DNA of 64,000 nt, from NCBI RefSeq assembly GCF_003045775.1, contig NZ_PXNS01000006.1:1-64000 (forward strand), written 5' to 3'. This document shows positions 37,001 through 45,755 of the stretch, piece after piece (position 1 is the stretch's first letter; each line of letters begins with the position of its first letter). Position numbers and translations under genes: made by a program. The notes beneath the pieces are model-generated. The model was not told the origin of the DNA, did not search any database, and was given only the letters and a program-made list of their open reading frames with translations. The stretch comes from Halomonas litopenaei (GTDB taxonomy: Bacteria; Pseudomonadota; Gammaproteobacteria; Pseudomonadales; Halomonadaceae).

Positions 37001-38122
37001 ATGACGCGTATCAGCGACGTCCGTGCCCGCACCATCAGTGTTCCACTGGACCATCCCACCAGCTTCTCCAATCGTCAGGTGTTCAAGCGCGACTACGCCC
37101 TGGTGGAGGTCGAAGGCGACGACGGCGTGGTCGGGATCGGCTTCTGCTACGGCGGCAACAATGCCGGTCTGCTGGTATCACAGGCGGTTCGTGAGCTGCT
37201 GAGGCCAGTACTGCTGGGGGCCGACGCCCACGCCACCGAAGGCCTGTGGCAGGCCATGTATCAGGAGTCTCTGCTGCATGGTCGCTGCGGCTCGGTGATG
37301 CGGGCCATCAGCATTCTCGACACCGCCCTGTGGGATCGCAACGCCCGGGCGGCGGGGCTGCCGCTGTACAAGTACCTGGGGGCGAGTGACAGCGACAGCG
37401 TCCCGGCCTACGCCAGTGGCGGCTACTACCTCGACGGCAAGACGCCGGAGATGCTGGGCGAGGAAATGGCCGGCTACGTGGCGCAGGGCTTCAAGGCGGT
37501 GAAGCTGAAGGTGGGCCGCGAGGACCTGGCCGGGGAGGAGGCGCGACTGGCGGCGGTGCGCGAAGCAGTCGGCCCCCATGTGGCGGTGATGATGGATGCC
37601 AACAACGCCTGGCGCGACCTGCCATCTGCGCTCGCGTTCATGCGCATGGCCGAAGCGTACTCGCCGTTCTGGATCGAGGAGCCGTTCAGCCCCGACGACA
37701 TCGACAACCACCGCCGTCTGGCCGAGCGTACCCCGGTGCCGGTCGCCACCGGCGAGATCGAGGCCGGACGCTGGCGCTTCAAGGAGCTTCTGGACAAGGA
37801 GGCGGCGATGATCCTGCAGACCGACGCTGCGGTGTGCGGCGGCATCACCGAGTTTCGCCGCATCACCGCCACGGCGGCGAGCTACGGGGTCGAGGTCTAT
37901 CCCCACTGGTTCCATGACCTGCACGTGCACCTGGTGGCCTCGGCGCCCAACGCGCGCATGGTGGAGTTCTTCGCCGATGACCAGGTCCTCAACTTCCGCC
38001 GGCTGATCGACACCCAGCTTCAGTTCTCCGACGGCGACCTGCTGCTGCCAAGCGCCCCGGGCCTTGGCTTCAACTTCGACAGCGAGGCGCTGGAGCGCTA
38101 CGCCAGCGAGCCCTGGTCGTGA
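37001..38122 (+). CDS. Mandelate racemase/muconate lactonizing (enolase superfamily) acid-sugar dehydratase
   Basis: 373 residues. Catalytic features of the MR subgroup: base motif KLK (Lys168, Lys170), metal ligands Asp199 (MMDANNAW), Glu226 (WIEEP) and Glu252 (ATGEIE), and His302 (YPHW). These fit abstraction of an alpha proton from an acid sugar. Which acid is unclear: the sequence does not match RhmD, galactonate or glucarate dehydratase motifs that I know. Start at ATG 37001 with AAAGGAG. Followed by a lyase gene, so it probably makes a 2-keto-3-deoxy acid. Confidence 0.88.
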   Translation: MTRISDVRARTISVPLDHPTSFSNRQVFKRDYALVEVEGDDGVVGIGFCYGGNNAGLLVSQAVRELLRPVLLGADAHATEGLWQAMYQESLLHGRCGSVMRAISILDTALWDRNARAAGLPLYKYLGASDSDSVPAYASGGYYLDGKTPEMLGEEMAGYVAQGFKAVKLKVGREDLAGEEARLAAVREAVGPHVAVMMDANNAWRDLPSALAFMRMAEAYSPFWIEEPFSPDDIDNHRRLAERTPVPVATGEIEAGRWRFKELLDKEAAMILQTDAAVCGGITEFRRITATAASYGVEVYPHWFHDLHVHLVASAPNARMVEFFADDQVLNFRRLIDTQLQFSDGDLLLPSAPGLGFNFDSEALERYASEPWS

Positions 38123-38141
38123 CCCGTCGTCATCGGACGCT

Positions 38142-38160
38142 GGTCGGGCGGGGCCCGACC
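38142..38160. other. Hairpin between enolase-superfamily and DapA-family genes
   Basis: Perfect 8-bp stem GGTCGGGC/GCCCGACC with a GGG loop. It is the third hairpin between consecutive genes of this operon. Confidence 0.5.
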
Positions 38161-38198
38161 CCGATCGAGCGCTCCACTCCATTTAAGGAAATCGCATC

Positions 38199-39140
38199 AT
38201 GACAGCCACCAACCTGGCACATGCCAGCGACGCCTGGTCGCCGGTGATCACCCCCTTCACGTCGAATCTAGCCGTCGATACCGAGCGCTTCATTGCCCAC
38301 TGCCGCTGGCTCGATTCCCACGGGGTCGGACTCGCGGTGTTCGGCACCAACTCCGAGGCCAACTCGCTGACCCTTGGCGAGAAGCGCGAATTGCTCTCAC
38401 AGCTTGGGCAGGCGGGCATCGATCCCTCCCGGCTGATGCCGGGCACCGGCCACTGCGCCATCGACGATACGGTCACGCTGACCCGCGACGCGGTAGACAT
38501 GGGCGCGGCCGGAGTGCTGATGCTGCCGCCGTTCTACTACAAGGGCGTCAGCGACGAGGGCCTCTATCGCTACTATTCCGAGGTCATCGAGCGGGTAGGC
38601 GATGCGCGCCTGCGGCTGTATCTCTACCATATTCCGCCGGTGGCCCAGGTGCCGCTGTCGATCGAGCTGATCGCACGGCTGCGCGAGGCCTTCCCCGAGA
38701 TGGTCGCGGGGATCAAGGACAGCGGTGGCGACTTCGCCAACACCCAGGCACTGATCGACGCCTTCGGCGCCGACGGCTTTGCGGTGTACGCCGGCAGCGA
38801 GCGTTTTCTGCTGGATACGCTGCGCGGCGGGGGAGCGGGCTGCATCAGTGCCACCGCCAACGTCAATCCGGCGGCCATCGCCGGGCTCGCCGCCGACTGG
38901 CAGACAGCCGAGGCCGATGAACGCCAGGCAGGGTTGAACGCCATGCGCGATCTGTTCGAGCGCTATCCGCTGATACCGGCGATGAAGGCGGCTACCGCAC
39001 ATTTTTCGGGACAGGCGTCCTGGGCGACGCTACGCCCGCCCTTGATTGAACTGGCCGCAGGGCGTCGCCAGGAGCTGATCGCGGCGCTGGAAGAGCGAGA
39101 CTTCGCCATGCCGGGACTCAAGGAGGAGCAACATGGATAA
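38199..39140 (+). CDS. DapA-family class I aldolase (2-keto acid lyase)
   Basis: 313 residues. TIM-barrel Schiff-base lyase: substrate loop GTNSEANSLT (about 49-58) replacing GTTGE, Tyr141 or Tyr143 in YLYHIPP and Schiff-base Lys173 in GIKDSGGD. Members cleave 2-keto-3-deoxy acids to pyruvate plus an aldehyde, or condense in the reverse sense. Position suggests it cleaves the keto-deoxy product of the neighbouring dehydratases. The next gene begins before this one ends (8-base overlap). Confidence 0.9.
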   Translation: MTATNLAHASDAWSPVITPFTSNLAVDTERFIAHCRWLDSHGVGLAVFGTNSEANSLTLGEKRELLSQLGQAGIDPSRLMPGTGHCAIDDTVTLTRDAVDMGAAGVLMLPPFYYKGVSDEGLYRYYSEVIERVGDARLRLYLYHIPPVAQVPLSIELIARLREAFPEMVAGIKDSGGDFANTQALIDAFGADGFAVYAGSERFLLDTLRGGGAGCISATANVNPAAIAGLAADWQTAEADERQAGLNAMRDLFERYPLIPAMKAATAHFSGQASWATLRPPLIELAAGRRQELIAALEERDFAMPGLKEEQHG

Positions 39141-40155
39141 AGCACCCGCTGCCCGCGATCGTGGGCAGGCGCCTCGTATCGTCGCCCTGAGGCGGCTGGG
39201 CGAGGAGGAACTCGCGGCCTTGAACGAGGTGGGCCAGGTGGACTATTTCGAGGATCTGAACGAGGGCAATCGCGAGGCCTTCGAGGCAGCGATGGCCAGC
39301 GCCCACGGTCTGATCGGCGGCAAGCTCGAACTCGATGAGGCGATGCTCGAGCGCTCTCCTAATCTCGAGGTGGTGTCGACCATCTCGGTCGGCTACGACC
39401 AGCTGCCGCTCGAGGCGATGAATCGTCGGGGCATCCTGCTGTGCAATACCCCGGACGTGCTTACCGAGACCACCGCAGATACCGCCTTTGCCCTGATCAT
39501 GGCGACCCAGCGGCGGTTGGTGGAGCTGTCCTGCATGGTGCGGGAAGGACGCTGGACGTCCCATGTCGGTCCCGACCAGTTTGGTCACGACGTGCACGGC
39601 AAGGCACTGGGCATCGTCGGCGCGGGGCGTATCGGCGCGGCGATCGCCAGGCGCGGCGCGCTGGGCTTCGGCATGTCGGTGCTGTACACCGCGCGGGCAC
39701 CGAAGCCTGAGCTCGAGCAACACCTCGGCGCCGAACACTGCTCCCTGGACGAGCTGCTCGCGCGCGCCGACATCGTCTGTCTGGCGGTGCCCTACAGCGA
39801 TGACACCCATCACCTGATCGATGCCGACGCCCTTGCCCGGATGAAGCCCTCCGCCGCGCTGATCAACATCGCCCGGGGCAAGGTCGTCGACGAGACGGCA
39901 CTGATCGAGGCGCTGGAACAGGGCACCATCCGCGCCGCCGGGCTCGACGTCTTCACCCGGGAGCCGCTGGACGCCGACTCGCCGCTCGCGCGCATGGACA
40001 ATGTGGTGGTGCTGCCGCATATCGGTTCGGCCACCCACGAGACCCGTGCTGCCATGGCGCGGCGCGCGGTGGACAACCTGATCGGTGCGCTGGTCGGCGA
40101 AGGCCCGGTCAACGCCGTCAACAAGGCGTCCTGGCGAGCAGGGAGGGCATCATGA
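39133..40155 (+). CDS. D-isomer 2-hydroxyacid dehydrogenase (GhrB-like)
   Basis: 340 residues. Rossmann motif GAGRIG (163-168), catalytic Arg in NIARGKVVDE, Glu in FTREPL and His in LPHIGSAT, in the order of glyoxylate/hydroxypyruvate reductases (GhrB, TkrA). It probably reduces the glyoxylate, hydroxypyruvate or 2-keto acid arising from the aldol cleavage, or oxidises a hydroxy acid. GGAGGAGC lies before the ATG at 39133; overlaps both neighbours (8 and 4 bases). Confidence 0.92.
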   Translation: MDKAPAARDRGQAPRIVALRRLGEEELAALNEVGQVDYFEDLNEGNREAFEAAMASAHGLIGGKLELDEAMLERSPNLEVVSTISVGYDQLPLEAMNRRGILLCNTPDVLTETTADTAFALIMATQRRLVELSCMVREGRWTSHVGPDQFGHDVHGKALGIVGAGRIGAAIARRGALGFGMSVLYTARAPKPELEQHLGAEHCSLDELLARADIVCLAVPYSDDTHHLIDADALARMKPSAALINIARGKVVDETALIEALEQGTIRAAGLDVFTREPLDADSPLARMDNVVVLPHIGSATHETRAAMARRAVDNLIGALVGEGPVNAVNKASWRAGRAS

Positions 40156-41390
40156 AGCGACGTCTCGAGCGCATCCTGAGCCTGGACGACTTCGAGCGGG
40201 CGGCGCGTCGTCACCTGCCGCGGCCCCTGTTCGGCTATGTCGCCAGCGTGGCCGAGGAGGGCGAGACGGCAAGGGCTGGTCGCGAGGCCTTCAATGAAGT
40301 GCACTGGCTGCCCAGGGCGCTGGTCAATGTGTCGTCGATTTCCACCGAGGTGGAGCTGTTGGGGCAACGGTTCTCGCAGCCCTTCGGTATCGCCCCCATG
40401 GGTATCAGCGCGCTGACCGCCTACCGGGGTGACATGGTGCTGGCCGAACAGGCCCAGCGTGCCGAGATCCCGATGATCGTCAGCGCATCCTCGTTGATAC
40501 CCATGGAAGAACTCGCCGAAGCCACCGGTGCGGACTGGTTCCAGGCCTACCTGCCCGGCACCCTGGAGGGTATCGACGCCCTGCTTGAGCGGGTCATCCA
40601 GGCCGGCTACAAGCGTCTGGTCATCACCGTCGACTACCCGGTGCCGCCCAACCCGGAAAACCATCGTCGCTCGGGCTTTTCGAGCCCCTTGAAGCCGAGC
40701 GCGCGGCTGGCCTGGGATGGTCTGACACGTCCGCGCTGGCTCACCGGCACCTTCCTGCGCACCCTGTTGCGTCATGGCGTTCCCCACTTCGAGAACAACG
40801 CGGCGACGCGCGGGGTGCCGGTGCTGGCGAAGCACGCCGCCCGCGACTTCGCCGGCCGGCGTCATCTTGACTGGTCGACCCTCGAGCACGTGCGCTCGCG
40901 CTTTCCCGGCCAGCTGGTGGTCAAGGGGATCCTGCATCCCGACGACGCACGCCGGGCCTGCGAGGCGGGCGCCGACGGTCTTATCGTGTCCAACCACGGC
41001 GGCCGCCAGCTCGACGCTACGGTGGCGCCTATGACCATGCTGCCCGAGGTGGTGAAGGCGGTGGAGGGCAAGGTTCCGGTGATGATCGATGGGGGCTTTC
41101 GCCGCGGCGGCCAGGTGCTCAAGGCGCTGGCGCTGGGGGCCGACTTCGTGTTTGTCGGCCGGCCCTTCAACTATGCGGCGAGCGTCGCCGGAGGGGCAGG
41201 GGTCGCCCACGCCATTCGTCTGATGAGCGAGGAGATCGAGCGCAACATGGCGCTGCTCGGGGTAACCGCCATCGACCAGCTCGGCCCCCACCTGCTGCGC
41301 CGCAGGGAAGGTGGGACGGCGGGTGCCACGACAGCCGCCGATACGGGTGTCGGGGCAGGCGTCGAGACCGGCGACAAGGCATCCGACTGA
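40152..41390 (+). CDS. FMN-dependent alpha-hydroxyacid dehydrogenase/oxidase (LldD-like)
   Basis: 412 residues. Family motifs: PFGIAPMGISALT (about 77-89), catalytic lysine Lys258 in LVVKGI, His282 in SNHGGRQLD, and DGGFRRGGQVLKALALGADFVFVGRPF. Oxidises an (S)-2-hydroxy acid such as L-lactate, glycolate or mandelate to its keto acid; a sugar-acid substrate is possible here. ATGA overlap with the previous gene. The C-terminal 30 residues are a Gly/Ala/Thr-rich tail outside the conserved barrel. Confidence 0.9.
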   Translation: MKRRLERILSLDDFERAARRHLPRPLFGYVASVAEEGETARAGREAFNEVHWLPRALVNVSSISTEVELLGQRFSQPFGIAPMGISALTAYRGDMVLAEQAQRAEIPMIVSASSLIPMEELAEATGADWFQAYLPGTLEGIDALLERVIQAGYKRLVITVDYPVPPNPENHRRSGFSSPLKPSARLAWDGLTRPRWLTGTFLRTLLRHGVPHFENNAATRGVPVLAKHAARDFAGRRHLDWSTLEHVRSRFPGQLVVKGILHPDDARRACEAGADGLIVSNHGGRQLDATVAPMTMLPEVVKAVEGKVPVMIDGGFRRGGQVLKALALGADFVFVGRPFNYAASVAGGAGVAHAIRLMSEEIERNMALLGVTAIDQLGPHLLRRREGGTAGATTAADTGVGAGVETGDKASD

Positions 41391-41411
41391 GCCGCTCGCG
41401 CCTGATGTGCG

Positions 41412-41843
41412 TCAGGCCCCGTGGTAGCCCTTTTGCTCGGGCTCTTCATCGGCGTCATCGGTGGCTGCTTCTGGCAGTTCGGCCACCCACTCCATGGCCG
41501 CGCTGTGCTCCTTGTGGGAGAAGGTGCGGATCTCGATCTTCCTGACCAGCTTGTCCTCGAGATGGGCGATGTGCTTGATCCACTCCTTGTCGGTGATCAC
41601 CGCGGCGCGATGGTAGTGGTCAAGCTCGCCGATCTGGGTCAGGCCATAGCCCAGGTCACGCAGCAGTGCGGTCAGGGTCATCCATCGCAGGTTATCGAGT
41701 TCCGCCACCAGGCTGACCTTGGGGCAGCGCTTCTTGGTCATTTCGATCAGATCGATGGCTTGCTGGAGTTCCTGCGCGGTCACGGTACCGCCGGCGCGGA
41801 TGGCGACCACGTGTTCGGCCGGGTGGGGAATCTGCTCGAGCAT
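41412..41843 (-). CDS. STAS/SEC14-like SpoIIAA-domain protein
   Basis: 143 residues. Pattern of the SpoIIAA-like family (PF11964): VAIRAGGTVTAQELQQA, then KVSLVAELDNLRWMTLTALLRDLGYGL, HYHRAAVITDKEWI, and IEIRTFSHKEHSAAMEWV. Predicted to be a small cytoplasmic fold resembling lipid-binding or anti-anti-sigma proteins; no role is known. AAGGAG precedes the ATG at 41843. The acidic tail (TDDADEEPEQKG) is variable. Convergent with the FMN enzyme gene, with a 6-bp hairpin at 41400-41417. Confidence 0.82.
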   Translation of the reverse strand: MLEQIPHPAEHVVAIRAGGTVTAQELQQAIDLIEMTKKRCPKVSLVAELDNLRWMTLTALLRDLGYGLTQIGELDHYHRAAVITDKEWIKHIAHLEDKLVRKIEIRTFSHKEHSAAMEWVAELPEAATDDADEEPEQKGYHGA

Positions 41844-42124
41844 CTTGAATCTCCTTGTCGGGGACGGCGGGACTCACGTCGCGATGCAGCGTGACGGGAT
41901 TTTCTCAGCATAGTCGCTGTGGCATCCATGGCGGCCGATCTTCCGTGTTCGACGCCAACGCTTTGCCGTCCTTGCACTCGGTCGTAAGGCCTGACGTAAC
42001 GATAGCGACAACGACAGGTAGGCCCCGACCTTGCTTCGAACGTAGCGATAGATACAGGTGTGAACACAGCAATGTCGGCGCCATGACCAGACCAGGCATC
42101 ATCATGCAAAGGAGGGTGGCGAAC

Positions 42125-42796
42125 ATGCAAGCGGATGGAGAGAAAGGCCAGACGGTGGGGTGGGCGAGCTGGGCCCTGGCCTTCGGCCTGGTGGGGGCAC
42201 TGGGCTGGGTCGCGCCGGCCCATTCACAGCAAGCCCAGGCAGCCGACACGTCCTCCGGTCAGGCAACCGTCATCGAGTTGACCCAGGTCGGCTGTCAGTT
42301 CCTGGAAAGCGAGAACGGCACCGATCACGGCATTCACCCGCAGAGCAAGGCTGACTGCGAGGCCTTCAACGACGACACCGGTGAGGCGCGGCTGGCAGAG
42401 GCCAGGGTGCTGAAAGTGCCCGCCGGAGACTATGTGTTCCGGGTCAAGAACGAGGGCGTGCCCTATGACCTGGGTTTCTGGCTGCGTGGCGACGGCCTGC
42501 TCAACCGCGCTCGGCTACCCAGCGTATCCGGCGGTGGCCTCGGCACCGGCCAGACCGGGGATTTCGCCGTCAGCCTGGAACCCGGTGAATACGTCTACTC
42601 CTGCCCACTGAATCCAACCCTGGACTATAAGCTGGTTGTCGAAGGCCAAGGATACAGCGGAAGGCTGGCGCGAAAAGTGCCGGTGCTCGCCGACCTTCCG
42701 AAGAAAGCCCGAGGCTTGTCTGAAAGGTGCCTGCGATTGTCGACGGCGGGTGCGAGGCGAGGCGAGGCCAGGTCAAATCTAGTCAGGCTAGACTAG
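42125..42796 (+). CDS. Exported cupredoxin-like protein with atypical C-terminal tail
   Basis: 223 residues. A hydrophobic signal/anchor (about 14-36, APAHSQQAQA-A). The core is cupredoxin-like: VLKVPAGDYVFRVKNEGVPYDLGFWLRG and a copper-loop-like SCPLNPTLDYKLVVEG (about 160-175). Only the Cys of a blue-copper site is obvious; the N-terminal His ligand is not visible, so copper binding is uncertain. From about 176 on (GYSGRLARK...ARRGEARSN) the composition changes to basic and low-complexity, as if the frame continued past a lost stop or after a frameshift. AAGGAGGGTGG precedes the ATG. Confidence 0.6.
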   Translation: MQADGEKGQTVGWASWALAFGLVGALGWVAPAHSQQAQAADTSSGQATVIELTQVGCQFLESENGTDHGIHPQSKADCEAFNDDTGEARLAEARVLKVPAGDYVFRVKNEGVPYDLGFWLRGDGLLNRARLPSVSGGGLGTGQTGDFAVSLEPGEYVYSCPLNPTLDYKLVVEGQGYSGRLARKVPVLADLPKKARGLSERCLRLSTAGARRGEARSNLVRLD

Positions 42797-42889
42797 ACCC
42801 CGGTCAGTGCGCGCGTGCCTCAGACCCATAGGATCGCGACACCTGACGATCGCCTACGCATCCGACGAAAAAGCTTAACCACCTTGATA

Positions 42890-42922
42890 CCCGCTGTGTC
42901 GTTTCGACACGGCGGGTTTTTT
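42890..42922 (+). terminator. Rho-independent terminator
   Basis: A 12-bp stem CCCGCTGTGTCG (42890-42901) with CGACACGGCGGG (42905-42916, one G-U), TTT loop, then six Ts. Closes the cupredoxin-like transcript 94 bp after its stop. Confidence 0.93.
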
Positions 42923-42998
42923 GTATCTCCAGCATCAGAGTTTTCCCGTCTAGGCTCTCAGCAATAGCTGTCGTACGCCAAAGCGTCAGGAGGGCCAG

Positions 42999-43460
42999 AT
43001 GGCAAAGGTCGAACCCCGCGCGCCCAAGCCGCGTATCGGAATGATCACCCTCGGTGTTCACTCGCTCGAACGGGCCATCGACTTCTATCAACAGGGGCTT
43101 GGCTGGCCTCGCCTGGAAGACAGCGCCCCCAGGATCGCCTTCTTTTCGCTGCAGGGTACCTGGCTTGCCTTGTACGGCTGGCACGATCTGGCCGATGACC
43201 TGATGGTCAACGCCGGTGGCGAGGGCTTTCGCGGCGTGACCCTGGCCTACATGGCCGAGGACCCCGAAGAAGTGGACGCGGTGCTGCTCCAGGCCCGGCG
43301 AGCGGGCGGGAACCTGCTCAAGCCTGGGCAGAAGGCCTTCTGGGGCGGCTACTCCGGCTACTTTGCCGACCCTGACGGGCACCTCTGGGAGGTGGCCCAC
43401 AATCCCTTCTTCTGGCCTGGGCCGGGCGAACCCCAGGCCAGATCCAGCAACGATAGTTGA
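42999..43460 (+). CDS. VOC-superfamily glyoxalase/extradiol-like protein
   Basis: 153 residues. A single vicinal-oxygen-chelate domain: GMITLGVHSLERAIDFYQQGLGWP (about 14-37), FSLQGTWLALY, LAYMAEDPEEVDAVL and YFADPDGHLWEVAHNPFF (about 123-140) with metal-type Glu. Substrate unknown. AGGAGGG lies before ATG 42999. Follows the strong terminator at 42890, so transcribed from its own promoter. Confidence 0.85.
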   Translation: MAKVEPRAPKPRIGMITLGVHSLERAIDFYQQGLGWPRLEDSAPRIAFFSLQGTWLALYGWHDLADDLMVNAGGEGFRGVTLAYMAEDPEEVDAVLLQARRAGGNLLKPGQKAFWGGYSGYFADPDGHLWEVAHNPFFWPGPGEPQARSSNDS

Positions 43461-43632
43461 TCTCGGTCCACATTCTGGCGGATATCCAGGATGCTGTTTT
43501 TCCAATAAAAACAAAGCTGTTAAGCAGGGGGTAAGACGTCGAGGAGAGCCTGGTGGCTACGGGTGCTGTGCTTTCAGGAAGGGACCCTCGACGCAAGGCC
43601 GTTACCAATAACCTGCCGCAAGGGAGTCGCTC

Positions 43633-45306
43633 ATGAGTGCAGTCATCGTGTTGGTCCTAGGGTTGGCCGCCATGGCCCTCGGGTACTTCATCTACTCGAA
43701 GTTCATCGCCGAGAAGGTGTTGAAGCTGTCCAGGGACTTCGTCACCCCCGCCCACGAGTTCGAAGATGGCGTCGACTTCGTGCCGACCAACCGCTACGTG
43801 CTGTGGGGCCACCACTTCACCTCGGTGGCCGGAGCGGCACCCATCGTCGGCCCGGCCATCGCGGTCATCTGGGGCTGGGTACCGGCCTTCTTGTGGGTCA
43901 TCTTCGGCACCATCTTCTTCGCCGGGGTCCATGACGCCGGCGCGATCTGGGCCAGCGTGCGCAACAAGGCCAAGTCGGTGGGCGCGCTCACCGGGGAAGT
44001 GGTCGGCACCCGTGCCCGCAGCATCTTCATGATCGTGATCTTCCTGCTGCTGCTGATGGTCAACGCGGTCTTTGCCGTGGTCATCGCCGGCCTGATGATG
44101 AAGTTCCCCTCGGCGGTCATCCCGGTGTGGGGCGCCATCCTGGTGGCGCTGGTCATCGGTCAGTTGATCTATCGCCGGATCATCGGCCTCGGCCTGGTGT
44201 CGGTGATCGGTGTGGTGGCGCTCTACGCGCTGATCGGCATCGGACCGGCGGTGCCGATCCAGATGCCCACCGAGGTCGGCGTGCTGTCCGGTCAGGCGGT
44301 GTGGATCCTCCTGCTGTTCGGCTATGCCGCCATCGCCTCGCTGCTGCCGGTGTGGATGCTGCTGCAGCCGCGCGACTACATCAACGGCCTGCAGCTGTTC
44401 ATCGGCCTGATCATCCTTTACGGCGCCCTGGCGCTGTTGAACCCGGACATCGTGGCGCCTGGCTTCAACAGCGATGTACCCGAGGGCACGCCGTCGCTGT
44501 TCCCGCTGTTGTTCGTGACCATCGCCTGCGGCGCGATTTCCGGCTTCCATGGTCTGGTGTCTTCCGGCACCACCTCCAAGCAGCTGGATCGCGAGACCGA
44601 CGTGCGCTTCGTCGGCTACTTCGGCGCGGTGGGCGAGGGCATGCTGGCGCTGGGGTCGATCCTGGCGGCCACCGCTGGCTTCGCCACCCTCGGCGACTGG
44701 CAGGCCATGTACGATGCCTTCGGCAAGGGCGGGGTCAACGCCTTCGTCGAGGGCGGTGCCTTCATCATCCACAACGGCATCGGTCTGCCCCAGGCCACCG
44801 CCGCGACCCTGCTCACGGTGATGGCGGCACTGTTTGCCGGCACCACCATGGATACCGGCCTGCGCCTGCAGCGCTACATCTTCCAGGAGTGGGGTGAGAT
44901 CTACGACCAGCCGTGGATGAAGAAGCCGGCGGTGGCGACCCTGCTGGCGGTGCTGTCGTGCCTGGTGCTGGCCTTCGGCGCTGGGGCAGACGGTTCCGGT
45001 GGCCTGATCATCTGGCCGCTGTTCGGCACCACCAACCAGCTGCTGGCCGGCCTGACCCTGCTGGTGGTCACGGTGATGCTGATGCGCAACCATCGCCCGG
45101 TCTATTACACCCTGATTCCCCTGGTGTTCCTGCTGATCGTCACGGTGCTGGCGCTGCTGGCCCAGCTCAAGAGCTTCTTCGTCGCAGGCAACTACTTCCT
45201 GCTGGCGCTCGATATTGTGGTGCTGATCGCCTCGGTGCTGGTGGCGATGGAGTGCGCCTCGGCGCTCAAGCGGCTACGCCATGAGGTGCGCGGGGAGGCG
45301 CCGTGA
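43633..45306 (+). CDS. cstA: Carbon starvation protein CstA family transporter
   Basis: 557 residues, about 16 hydrophobic segments. Recognised by HEFEDGVDFVPTNRYVLWGHHFTSVAGAAPIVGPAIA near the N-terminus, FFAGVHDAGAIWASVRNKAKSVG, and the GAISGFHGLVSSGTTSKQLDRE block. CstA/YjiY proteins take up pyruvate or peptides when carbon is scarce. It is translationally coupled by GTGA to the small downstream gene, then to an ArsA-like ATPase. RBS AAGGGAG precedes ATG 43633. Confidence 0.95.
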   Translation: MSAVIVLVLGLAAMALGYFIYSKFIAEKVLKLSRDFVTPAHEFEDGVDFVPTNRYVLWGHHFTSVAGAAPIVGPAIAVIWGWVPAFLWVIFGTIFFAGVHDAGAIWASVRNKAKSVGALTGEVVGTRARSIFMIVIFLLLLMVNAVFAVVIAGLMMKFPSAVIPVWGAILVALVIGQLIYRRIIGLGLVSVIGVVALYALIGIGPAVPIQMPTEVGVLSGQAVWILLLFGYAAIASLLPVWMLLQPRDYINGLQLFIGLIILYGALALLNPDIVAPGFNSDVPEGTPSLFPLLFVTIACGAISGFHGLVSSGTTSKQLDRETDVRFVGYFGAVGEGMLALGSILAATAGFATLGDWQAMYDAFGKGGVNAFVEGGAFIIHNGIGLPQATAATLLTVMAALFAGTTMDTGLRLQRYIFQEWGEIYDQPWMKKPAVATLLAVLSCLVLAFGAGADGSGGLIIWPLFGTTNQLLAGLTLLVVTVMLMRNHRPVYYTLIPLVFLLIVTVLALLAQLKSFFVAGNYFLLALDIVVLIASVLVAMECASALKRLRHEVRGEAP

Positions 45307-45590
45307 GCGATCACGACGAGGGTCTGGCCAAGTGGCGTCGCTGGTTGTCGTCGGCGCGCCACTTCGCCGAGGAGTCCTACTCGGCGCCGTATCGCGGTGC
45401 CATTGCCCGCGCCCGGCGCGACGAGGACGACCTGTTCATGCTGCTGGTGTTCTCGGAGCTGATGGGCATGCCCAATCCGGTGGGCTACTACACCCTGGAG
45501 CTTCAGCCACTGTTGATGGAACGGTTCCATGACTGGCACCAGCGCATGGGCATGGAGCGCTCACCGCTGGATGACTTCCGCTGCTGCTGA
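45303..45590 (+). CDS. Cory-CC-star family small protein
   Basis: 95 residues from a GTG that overlaps the cstA stop (GTGA). Central FMLLVFSELMGMPNPVGYYTLELQPLLM and the C-terminal DDFRCC, ending exactly on a Cys-Cys pair, are the marks of the cory-CC-star family. Function unknown. From memory, members are found beside CstA-type permeases and an ArsA-like ATPase, just as here; the pair of C-terminal cysteines suggests metal or thiol chemistry. Confidence 0.85.
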   Translation: MSDHDEGLAKWRRWLSSARHFAEESYSAPYRGAIARARRDEDDLFMLLVFSELMGMPNPVGYYTLELQPLLMERFHDWHQRMGMERSPLDDFRCC

Positions 45591-45674
45591 ACCGGCGGCG
45601 GAGGACCATCACGCCCCCCTTTAGCAACCTTCGCCGGGACCGAGCGTGCGCTGGACAGGGGGTAACGCTGTACC

Positions 45675-45734
45675 GGGCTGACAAGGGCAGGGCTGACAAG
45701 GGCAGGGCTGACAAGGGCTGGGGTGACAAGGGAC
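45675..45734. repeat. Four tandem 15-bp repeats
   Basis: Units 45675-45689, 45690-45704, 45705-45719 and 45720-45734 have the consensus GGGCTGACAAGGGCA; the first two are identical, the last has three differences. They sit in the leader just before the ArsA-like gene. No coding role is evident. Confidence 0.9.
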
Positions 45735-45755
45735 CAGAATGGACAAGGGAAGACC

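Noticed and set aside
43657..45093. A 478-codon minus-strand frame over cstA
   Set aside because: Mirror frame of CstA; no motif and no ribosome site.
45675..45734. CRISPR array
   Set aside because: The units are directly adjacent without spacers, and no cas gene exists in the window.
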